Assembly: GCA_965231815.1 (NCBI GenBank)
Contig: OZ246890.1
Span: forward strand, 3,968,001 to 4,032,000
Reading direction: 5' to 3'
Source: JAPPFW01 sp965231815
GTDB taxonomy: Bacteria; Actinomycetota; Acidimicrobiia; Spongiisociales; Spongiisociaceae
Length of the DNA stretch: 64,000 nt
How positions within the stretch are numbered: position 1 is the first letter of the stretch; each line of letters opens with the position of its first letter. Below, one piece after another: positions 43,232 to 49,634 of the stretch. The notes below the pieces were generated by a model that saw only the letters and a list, made by a program, of their open reading frames with translations, did no database searches and was not told the DNA's origin. The translations under genes were made by a program, and so were the position numbers.

Positions 43232-44001
43232 GCGTCACCAGCGCCCCCGGGACCCAGCCCGTATTGCAACTCCGGGAGATAAACAAGTCGTTCGGCTCCA
43301 ACCATGTGTTACGAGGTATTGACCTGACCGTGGGCCAAGGCCAGCATGTGGTGATTTTCGGACCCTCCGGATCCGGTAAATCGACTCTGCTCCGCTCCGC
43401 CAACCTTCTCGAGGTGCCCGATTCGGGATCGATATGGTTCGATGGCAAGGAATACGGTCCTGGAATAAAGGGTGAGAAACTGCCCAAGGGCAAACCCCGC
43501 TACCTGAGGCAGCAGATCGGGATGGTCTTCCAGCAGTTCAACCTCTTCCCGCACATCACAGCTCTTGGCAACGTCGCCTTAGCCCTCCGGCGCGTGAAAC
43601 GGATCAACCGGTCCGAAGCCGAGATGAAAGCCGCTGTCTATCTCGACAAGGTAGGTCTCCTGGACAAGGTAGGGGCCTATCCCACCCAGCTTTCCGGAGG
43701 CCAGCAGCAGCGGGTAGCGATCGCTCGGTCCTTGGTTATGGAACCGAAGGTGATGCTGTTCGATGAGCCCACCTCCGCGCTGGACCCGGAGTTGGTCGGT
43801 GAAGTTCTCAACGTGATGCGCAGCTTGGCGGAATCGGGCATGACCATGGTAGTGGTCACCCACGAGATGGGTTTCGCTCGGGAAGCGGGGGATGTGAACA
43901 TCTTCATGGACGAAGGTGTGGTGGTGGAGATGGGTGATCGGAACCTCTACCGGGAAGCACGCGAACCCCGAACCCGGGCCTTCTTGAAGGCGATCCTGTG
44001 A
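43228..44001 (+). CDS. Polar amino-acid ABC transporter ATP-binding protein (GlnQ-like)
   Basis: 257 residues with all ABC motifs: Walker A GPSGSGKST (about 47-55), Q-loop QIGMVFQQFNLFPH, signature LSGGQQQR, Walker B VMLFDEPTSALDPE and the H-loop VVTHEMGFAREA. The wording is that of the polar amino-acid (GlnQ/HisP) group. It powers the permease and binding protein that follow. GTGA overlap with the permease gene. Confidence 0.95.
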   Translation: MSVTSAPGTQPVLQLREINKSFGSNHVLRGIDLTVGQGQHVVIFGPSGSGKSTLLRSANLLEVPDSGSIWFDGKEYGPGIKGEKLPKGKPRYLRQQIGMVFQQFNLFPHITALGNVALALRRVKRINRSEAEMKAAVYLDKVGLLDKVGAYPTQLSGGQQQRVAIARSLVMEPKVMLFDEPTSALDPELVGEVLNVMRSLAESGMTMVVVTHEMGFAREAGDVNIFMDEGVVVEMGDRNLYREAREPRTRAFLKAIL

Positions 44002-44813
44002 GTTTCCTATCGATAGCTCCGTTGCTAGCCCAAGCACGGTTCCGACCCGAGTTCATCTGGATCAACCGGGATGTCTTCCTCAACGGTGTTCAGTTGACCG
44101 TGTTCATCACCGTCATCGCCTTCACGCTAGCCACGATCTTGGGGTTGGTGGTCGCTCTGCTTCGCATGTCCAAGTCGCGGATCATCACCCCGATCATGGC
44201 CGCCTACATCAACATCTTCCGGGCCATTCCCCTCCTGGTTTTCGTCCTGTTCGTCTATTACGGGATCGCCATCCAGTTCGACTTGACCATCTCCGCCATC
44301 CAGGCCGGGATCCTGGCCCTGACACTCCAGTACTCGGCGTGGCTCGGGGAGATCTTCCGCAGCGGCATCCAAGCCGTTTCCGACGGCCAGCGACAGGCGG
44401 CCATGTCGGTGGGTATGAGCCGGCCCCAAGTGTTCTTCCGAGTGATCCTGCCGCAGGCCACCCGCATCGTGATCCCCCCGATGGGGAACATGTTCATCGG
44501 GATGATCAAGGACTCCTCTTTGGTGTACATCATCGGGGTCCCCGAACTGTTACGGGTGAGCAACCTTCTGGCGAACAGCACCTTCCGTTACTTCGAGGTC
44601 TACCTCGCCACGGTGATCATGTACCTCATCCTCACTACCATCGTGTACTTCGGTGTCAAGTACCTTGAGAAGCGGTTCGCGCTCGTGGATGTTCTAACCT
44701 CCAAGGTACGCTCGCCGTTCGCGCGGCGCCGGAGCGAGCAACTGATGAAGCTCCAGGAGCTGGTCAGGGTAAACCGGAGCAACGAATCGTCTGATCGATT
44801 GGACCGGACCTAG
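43998..44813 (+). CDS. Polar amino-acid ABC transporter permease (GlnP/HisM-like)
   Basis: 271 residues with five or six membrane helices. The N-terminal FLNGVQLTVFITVIAFTLATILGLVVALLR is the HisM/GlnP start pattern, and EIFRSGIQAVSDGQRQAAMSVGMSRPQVFFRVILPQA is the EAA loop that docks the ATPase. As one permease is present it probably works as a homodimer. GTG 43998 overlaps the ATPase stop. The long C-terminal tail after the last helix (about 35 charged residues) is slightly unusual. Confidence 0.94.
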   Translation: MSFLSIAPLLAQARFRPEFIWINRDVFLNGVQLTVFITVIAFTLATILGLVVALLRMSKSRIITPIMAAYINIFRAIPLLVFVLFVYYGIAIQFDLTISAIQAGILALTLQYSAWLGEIFRSGIQAVSDGQRQAAMSVGMSRPQVFFRVILPQATRIVIPPMGNMFIGMIKDSSLVYIIGVPELLRVSNLLANSTFRYFEVYLATVIMYLILTTIVYFGVKYLEKRFALVDVLTSKVRSPFARRRSEQLMKLQELVRVNRSNESSDRLDRT

Positions 44814-44918
44814 TATCGGTACGTCTTCGATCCGGGTTCGCCCATTGCAACAATCCGGTCGTGGCTTGCATAGGCAGGCTTGCCCCGGAGACACACGTTT
44901 CTAATTGAAGGGAGATGT

Positions 44919-45824
44919 ATGAAACATCGCACTACATGGTTGGTGCTAGCTATCGCGTTGGGCATGGTGGCAGCCGCCTGTGCCGACGACGACGGCGATA
45001 GCGCATCAGACGCCAACAACAGCGCCATAGCCGCCTTGGAGAGTCGGGTCGGGGCCATCGAGTCGTCGATGGGCTCATCCGAAGGAGGCGTCGTGGCAGG
45101 GAACCTGCTCGACGAGATCAAGGACCGCGGCACCCTCACAGTGGGTATGGTCCTCCAGTTCGAGCCCCAGATGTATATTGACGACAGCGGGAATCCGGCC
45201 GGTTACGACGTGGACCTGATGAACATGCTGGCCGAGGATCTCGGGGTTGAACTCGACATCCAGAACCTCGAGTTCGATGCGATGATTCCCGGGCTGATCG
45301 CCGGACAGTACGACATGGTGTCGGTAGGCCTAGTCGGGCGCCCGGCTCGCCTCGAGCAGCTCTGGTTCACCTGCCCGTACGTGCCTTACCGCCAGGTCGT
45401 AGTGGTCAACAACGACTCCGGTATCACCTCGATGGACCAACTGAACAGCGACGGCGTGACGATGACGGCCCTCACCGGCTCCACCGCCGCCAACCTGACC
45501 GAGACGCGCTTCCCGAATGCGGAGCTCGTCCAGTTGGATCAGGCGCCGGCCTTCCTTGAAGTCGCTTCCGGACGTGCCGACGCCATCGTCGTTGAGGAAT
45601 ACCTTGCTCTGCCGTTCGTAGCCGAGAACCCGAGCACCAGCGTGCTTAACCCCAACGCGCCATTCGTGGCTGAGGAGTACGGCGCCTGGGCAGTTCCCCG
45701 CGGCGAAGTTGTGTGGCTTGAGTACCTGAATGGCTGGCTGGCTTACTACATCTCGAGAGGAACGCTCGACGAGGTGTACGAGAGGCACATCGGACCGACC
45801 GAGGGAATGCCTGCCTGTAACTAG
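44919..45824 (+). CDS. Amino-acid ABC transporter substrate-binding lipoprotein (SBP family 3)
   Basis: 301 residues. A lipoprotein signal ends at VAAAC (Cys about residue 21), followed by an acidic linker and a short heptad stretch IAALESRVGAIESSM that may form a coiled coil, unusual in this family. The SBP_bac_3 domain starts at IKDRGTLTVGMVLQFEPQMYIDD and contains NPAGYDVDLMNMLAEDLGV and FDAMIPGLIAGQYDMVSVGL. GGGAG lies 7 bases before the ATG. It delivers a polar amino acid to the permease upstream. Confidence 0.93.
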   Translation: MKHRTTWLVLAIALGMVAAACADDDGDSASDANNSAIAALESRVGAIESSMGSSEGGVVAGNLLDEIKDRGTLTVGMVLQFEPQMYIDDSGNPAGYDVDLMNMLAEDLGVELDIQNLEFDAMIPGLIAGQYDMVSVGLVGRPARLEQLWFTCPYVPYRQVVVVNNDSGITSMDQLNSDGVTMTALTGSTAANLTETRFPNAELVQLDQAPAFLEVASGRADAIVVEEYLALPFVAENPSTSVLNPNAPFVAEEYGAWAVPRGEVVWLEYLNGWLAYYISRGTLDEVYERHIGPTEGMPACN

Positions 45825-45837
45825 TAGGGACAAACTT

Positions 45838-45914
45838 GTCAGGTCCGGCCCCACCGGACCTGACCCGAAAATGACGGGTCTGGCGCTTCTTGCACAAAGA
45901 GGCGCCAGACCTTT
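45838..45914 (+). terminator. Two tandem terminator hairpins after the ABC operon
   Basis: First hairpin: GTCAGGTCCGG (45838-45848) and CCGGACCTGAC (45854-45864), a perfect 11-bp stem with a 5-base loop. Second: GGTCTGGCGC (45877-45886) and GCGCCAGACC (45902-45911), a perfect 10-bp stem, followed by TTT. They lie directly after the binding-protein stop and before the VOC gene. Confidence 0.75.
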
Positions 45915-45939
45915 CTGGAATGAGGAACTGCGGACTAGG

Positions 45940-46434
45940 ATGACCGACCTCCCAGAACAATTGGAACCACTTGCCGACCTAATCGACTACTTCGATCATG
46001 TCGGGTTAGCCGTGAACGACCTGCGGTCGGCAACCCGGCTCTTCGAGACGCTCGGAGGCTCCTTCATCACCGGGGCCGACCAACTCGCCAGGGGGTTCAG
46101 ATGGATCCAGTACCGCTTGCCCGGAGGCACAAAGATCGAGGCGCTGGCGCCCGTGTCGGACGATTGCTTCCTCCGGCGGTTTCTCCGGTCACGGGGCGAG
46201 GGCGTGCACCACCTGACCTTCAAGGTGTCGTCGGTAACTCAAGCAGCTGAGAGGGCGGAGCAGGCCGGAATGAAGGTGGTCGGATTGGACGATATCCCCG
46301 GTGCATGGAGCGAGTGTTTCATCTACCCTTCCAGCGCCCACGGAACCCTCATCCAGCTGGCCGACTGGCCGGAAGACTATGCCCCTTCGGCCACCTTGCC
46401 GGATGTCCTGGCCGGAAGAATAGTCGCCGACTGA
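45940..46434 (+). CDS. VOC-family protein
   Basis: 164 residues with two VOC modules. IDYFDHVGLAVNDLRSATRLFETLGGSF carries the metal-ligand histidine, YRLPGGTKIEALAPVSDD the following strand with a glutamate, EGVHHLTFKV the second histidine, and HGTLIQLADWP the last position, where glutamine replaces the usual glutamate. The pattern is like methylmalonyl-CoA epimerase or a glyoxalase relative. It is separated from the ABC operon by the double terminator and starts at ATG 45940. Confidence 0.85.
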   Translation: MTDLPEQLEPLADLIDYFDHVGLAVNDLRSATRLFETLGGSFITGADQLARGFRWIQYRLPGGTKIEALAPVSDDCFLRRFLRSRGEGVHHLTFKVSSVTQAAERAEQAGMKVVGLDDIPGAWSECFIYPSSAHGTLIQLADWPEDYAPSATLPDVLAGRIVAD

Positions 46435-46487
46435 GTACCTCGACCAACACGTAGGCATGGATGCCGGAAGCGGCGAGCCAAGGAAGG

Positions 46488-46990
46488 CTATTCGCCAACC
46501 GACACGGTCAGAACCGCCCGGACACCCGGCATGTAATTCGGACGCCGACTGAGTAGGCGTCCCGACCCTCCGCAAGCCGTATAGGCCAGGTAACCGGTTT
46601 CCAGCAGAAGGCCGGCGCCAGCCTCGGTGTAGTCACGAATCATCGTTAATCCAAGGCCCCGGTGAGGGTCCTCGGCCGACATGGAAGAGACGTTTCCCTC
46701 GAAGGCCGCTAGCAGGCAGGAAGCTTCGTCAATGTCCGGATACCGACCCAGCATGCTGGCGTGTATCCCTTTGCCTCGTCGCGCACCTCGATGCCGAACT
46801 CGGCAGGGCTTGTCATCCCGAACGTGCAGGTGCCGTGATCTTTACCGGAATGGTAAAGGACGTTCTCCGCTAGTTCTCTCACCATAATCGACAGCCGGCG
46901 ACAGCCAGGCACATGGTGGTCCTCGGCCGTCTGTCGAACGCGCAGCATCACGTCCGTAAGGTTGTCGGCTGAGAAGGTTGACCTGAACAC
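46488..46990 (-). pseudogene. GHKL-ATPase (anti-sigma/RsbW-like) gene with a -1 frameshift
   Basis: The first part, from GTG 46990, encodes RRLSIMVRELAENVLYHSG (N box) and AEFGIEVRDEAKG (D box). In the -1 frame it continues IHASMLGRYPDIDEAS...EDPHRGLGLTMIRDYTEAGAGLLLETGYL (G box) to the end. The switch point is at AAAGGGA near 46768-46774; read as A-AAG-GGA it permits a slip to AAA-GGG. The span is 503 bp, one short of 168 codons. It could be a programmed -1 frameshift, a mutation or a sequencing error. Such single-domain kinases usually regulate sigma factors; a hypothetical gene lies immediately upstream. Confidence 0.6.
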
Positions 46991-47002
46991 CAAGGCGTAG
47001 CC

Positions 47003-47359
47003 TTATGCCGGAATACGGCAGGCAGCAACCAGCAAACGCACAACGCTATCCAACTGCACGAGGTTGGCGGTGGTGTCAGCGTCGGGCTTATCGTGTTTGT
47101 CGGGGAAGAATCCCTGCCAGTATCCAAGGTCACCCCCCTTGGTACCTACTGTCAGGGCCAGAACCGGCCGGTAGCCTTTCTTGCTAGGCGCTGCCATCGC
47201 CATCACGTAGCACGGCAGTCCGGTCAGCGGATCACATGAGATCGTGGACGCCGACTCTTGTTCCCAGGCGAACCGGCTCATGGCCTGGTATTCACTCAAC
47301 CAAACAACAGATTCTGCCTTGGCCGCCTCGGCCGACCGCTCCGATAGTCCCACATCCAT
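47003..47359 (-). CDS. Hypothetical protein, about 118 aa
   Basis: I recognise no family. The sequence has an ordered look: VVWLSEYQAMSRFAWEQESASTISCDPLTGLPCYVMAMAAPSKKGYRPVLALTVGTKGGDLGYWQGFFPD, with two cysteines seven residues apart (SCDPLTGLPC). GGAG lies 9 bases before ATG 47359; GTG 47374 is an alternative. It ends 12 bp before the GHKL-like gene and is probably its operon partner; the pairing could be an STAS- or sensor-like regulator with its kinase, but this is only context. Confidence 0.55.
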   Translation of the reverse strand: MDVGLSERSAEAAKAESVVWLSEYQAMSRFAWEQESASTISCDPLTGLPCYVMAMAAPSKKGYRPVLALTVGTKGGDLGYWQGFFPDKHDKPDADTTANLVQLDSVVRLLVAACRIPA

Positions 47360-47712
47360 GATCGTTCGCTCCACCCATCAAACCATACCGTCGCCGGTAC
47401 AAATCAGCCGCTTAGACACAACCCAGTTCTCTGCGTAAGACCCCCAGACCTCATAACGGCCACCGGGGCGCTTCAACGATCACGCGGAGGACGAGACCGG
47501 GACAAGCGTGAGTAAGCAACCTACCAACTCTTGGATATTACCAAAACGGGCTTCGCGGGGCCCTGCGCCTGCTGACCAGGGAGTTTGCCATCGGACTTCA
47601 AGCCAACGAAGGATTACTCGGCACTCTCCAAGCAAGATGGGGTCGCCTGCAACTGTGATCGGGTTTCTCGTGCCGATTCACAGGTCACTTCGCCCGGAGT
47701 TAATCGATGTTC
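47360..47712. other. Gene-free stretch before higBA
   Basis: No convincing gene. A frame of 81 codons at 47508-47753 lacks protein-like composition and runs through the higB promoter. It may hold remnants of older insertions; I can identify none. Confidence 0.5.
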
Positions 47713-47741
47713 TTGAAAGGGGTACTTGCACGCGGTACATA
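47713..47741 (+). promoter_or_regulatory. Promoter of the higBA module
   Basis: TTGAAA at 47713-47718 and TACATA at 47736-47741 with a 17-bp spacer. The predicted transcription start (about 47748) is within two bases of the higB ATG at 47750, so the mRNA would be nearly leaderless. Confidence 0.6.
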
Positions 47742-47749
47742 GTTAGAAG

Positions 47750-48142
47750 ATGATCCGGACTATTCGCCATCGGGGTTTGAAACGGGCCTACGAGCGTGGC
47801 GACTTCAGTAGGTTGCGGCCCGAGCAGGCAAGAAAGATAGCGATCGCTCTTGCGGACCTAGGAGGGTGCTGAGAAACCCCGCACAAAGGGGTTCAGCCGC
47901 TAACCCACAACTCCATGACCAGGCAGTTTGCCAACCACCGAACCCCGTAAGATTCGTTTTTCAGGACCCTCCTTGACTCCGCTCGAAAGGTCGGAGACCT
48001 CGACCTTCCCGGTTATCGGCTACACAGGCTGAGAGGTAGGTTGAAAGGGATGTGGAGCATAAGAGTTTCCGCCAATTGGCGAATCGTGTTCCGGTTCGAG
48101 GATGGCGATGCCTATAACATCGACCTGATCGACTATCACTAG
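47750..48142 (+). pseudogene. higB: higB toxin gene interrupted by a 112-bp element
   Basis: The first part encodes MIRTIRHRGLKRAYERG to IAIALADL, the second DSARKVGDLDLPGYRLHRL through LKGMWSIRVSANWRIVFRF and GDAYNIDLIDYH to TAG 48142. Together they form a complete 92-residue HigB (RelE-fold mRNA interferase). Between them lies the inverted-repeat element with TA on the left and TT on the right. Removing 114 bp joins the parts as A-D-L-D-S in frame. Although 114 is a multiple of three, the element introduces TGA after five codons, so the toxin ends at about 40 residues. HigB cleaves mRNA at the ribosome; this copy should be inactive. Confidence 0.88.
47859..47974. mobile_element. 112-bp TA-flanked MITE-like element, copy B (inside higB)
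   Basis: Core 47861-47972, flanked by TA on the left and TT on the right; the right dinucleotide would be TA before one mutation. Ends CTAGGAGGGTGCTGAGAAAC and, reverse complemented, an AGGAGGGTCCTGAAAAAC-type right end. The host gene is continuous on removal, which proves insertion and fixes the borders. Confidence 0.9.
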
Positions 48143-48156
48143 CAGGGATCCGACTC

Positions 48157-48426
48157 ATGAGCATGAATAACCCCCCCCACCCAGGTCTCAGCATCAAACA
48201 CAACTGCCTGGATCCACTCGGGCTCAGCGTGACCGAAGCCGCGGCATTGTTGGGTGTCGATTGCCGCACCCTGACCCGGGTCTTGAACGGCCAGGCGAGA
48301 ATCTCAGCCGAGATGGCCACCCTTCTCGAAAAGGCAGGATGGTCATCGGCCGGTTTTTGGGTCCGGCGTCAAGCTGCCTATGACCGGGCCGGCGCCACGA
48401 AGAATGAAGCGCGAATGATTGGCTAG
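48157..48426 (+). CDS. higA: HigA antitoxin, HTH-XRE family
   Basis: 89 residues with the typical HigA body: LSVTEAAALLGVDCRTLTRVLNGQARISAEMATLLEKAG is the helix-turn-helix, followed by FWVRRQAAYDRAGA. HigA binds HigB and represses the operon promoter. Its gene starts 14 bp after the higB stop and is intact, so it now stands without a functional partner. It may still regulate its own promoter or neutralise related toxins. Confidence 0.93.
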   Translation: MSMNNPPHPGLSIKHNCLDPLGLSVTEAAALLGVDCRTLTRVLNGQARISAEMATLLEKAGWSSAGFWVRRQAAYDRAGATKNEARMIG

Positions 48427-48477
48427 CGACCTGAGCCGTGCGCTTCGGCCGCCGACACGCTGATCCCCACCCCGCAC

Positions 48478-48685
48478 TAGCCCTGATTATTCAGGTTTCC
48501 CACACACCGAGGCATGTTGCGCCAGTTCCACCCGAGTCTTGGGGGCTACCCACCGTTCACCCGACAAGTGAATCTCTAAATCGGACCGGGATGGGAAACA
48601 CCGATAGCTGTATTGCCTGGTCAGGGCACGAATATGGTCTACTCCACTCATCCTCCAAACCTCCATCCATGAATAATCGGGGCTA
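48478..48685. mobile_element. 204-bp TA-flanked MITE-like element, copy D2
   Basis: Core 48480-48683 with TA on both sides. The left end GCCCTGATTATTCAGG and the reverse complement of the right end GCCCCGATTATTCATGG are near-perfect inverted repeats. It matches 38794-39002 along its whole length with scattered substitutions. It lies between higA and the XdhC-like gene. Confidence 0.8.
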
Positions 48686-48725
48686 ATCGGTAGGAGGTCC
48701 GGGTCTTGGTAGAACAGCGTTCTCC

Positions 48726-49619
48726 CTATCGGGTTGTCTGAAATGCACGGGGGTCGGACTCGAAGGCCCGTTGGCAGCCGGCTGCACAGAAGTAGACATC
48801 AGCCCCTTCGTGGCGGCCGACGAAACGGGCGGCGGATACGTCCACCGACATACCACACACCGGATCGACCGCCTGGGCCGGTATCTCCACCTCCACTACT
48901 TGGGCTCCCGCTCCGGCGGCTTTGAAAGCGACCAACTCCGCCATTACCGAAACGGCGATTTCTTCGTGGGTAGTCGGCCCGAGGTCGATCCCGGCCGGCG
49001 CATGCACCCTGGCCAGCGACCCTTCGCAGACCCCACGCTCCCGCATCCAGGCCAGCACCGACGAAGCCCGTTTCCCGGAAGCAACCAGACCCACGTAGGC
49101 GGCCCTCGTAGCCAGGGCGGCCTCCAGAGCAGGTTCGTCGAAATGTCCTTGGGTAGCCACCACTATGTAGGAACGATCACCTGCTTCCGAAAGGGCCCCA
49201 ACTTCGGTGACCAGCTCCGCCCGCCAACCCATAAGCAAGGCGATCCCCTGCAGCCGCTCCGCCATAGGCGAACTCCCCACGACCATCAGATGGGGCGAGG
49301 GTAGGACCGGCTCCACGAACACCTCCATCGCTCCATCGCTATCGCACGCCATCGCCACGTCCGTCACGCCCGGCCGGCGATCACCCTCCCCCAGCATGAG
49401 CAACCGGGCGGCGCCGGATCCGAGAGCCTCCAGCGCGTGACGGACCACGGTGGGCGACGCGCAGGCACCACCGAGCCAACCCTCCACCTCCCCGTCGGGG
49501 TGGATGATCGCTCTCGCTCCCTCCTTGCCCGATGACAACCCCCGTGACCAAGTGACGGTAGCCAGAGCAAAGGCCCGACCCTCCTCCTGGAGAAGCGCCG
49601 CCTTCCGGAGGATGTTCAA
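48726..49619 (-). CDS. XdhC/CoxF-like molybdenum hydroxylase maturation factor with C-terminal YHS domain
   Basis: 297 residues. An XdhC/CoxI domain (about 10-75, ATVTWSRGLSSGKEGARAIIHPDGEVEGWLGGACASPTVV with its cysteine) leads to an XdhC Rossmann domain (about 108-235, LMVVGSSPMAERLQGIALLMGW and APAGIDLGPTTHEEIAVSVMAEL). A YHS domain (about 250-297, VDPVCGMSVDVSAARF and YFCAAGCQRAFESDP) closes the protein; its cysteines suggest metal binding. XdhC proteins bind molybdenum cofactor and help sulfurate it before insertion. It follows coxL by 15 bp on the same strand, so maturation of this CO dehydrogenase is the natural role. Confidence 0.9.
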   Translation of the reverse strand: MNILRKAALLQEEGRAFALATVTWSRGLSSGKEGARAIIHPDGEVEGWLGGACASPTVVRHALEALGSGAARLLMLGEGDRRPGVTDVAMACDSDGAMEVFVEPVLPSPHLMVVGSSPMAERLQGIALLMGWRAELVTEVGALSEAGDRSYIVVATQGHFDEPALEAALATRAAYVGLVASGKRASSVLAWMRERGVCEGSLARVHAPAGIDLGPTTHEEIAVSVMAELVAFKAAGAGAQVVEVEIPAQAVDPVCGMSVDVSAARFVGRHEGADVYFCAAGCQRAFESDPRAFQTTR

Positions 49620-49634
49620 ATCACCCTGTCGTGT

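Noticed and set aside
47508..47753. 81-codon plus-strand frame upstream of higB
   Set aside because: No protein-like pattern, and it runs across the higB promoter and start.
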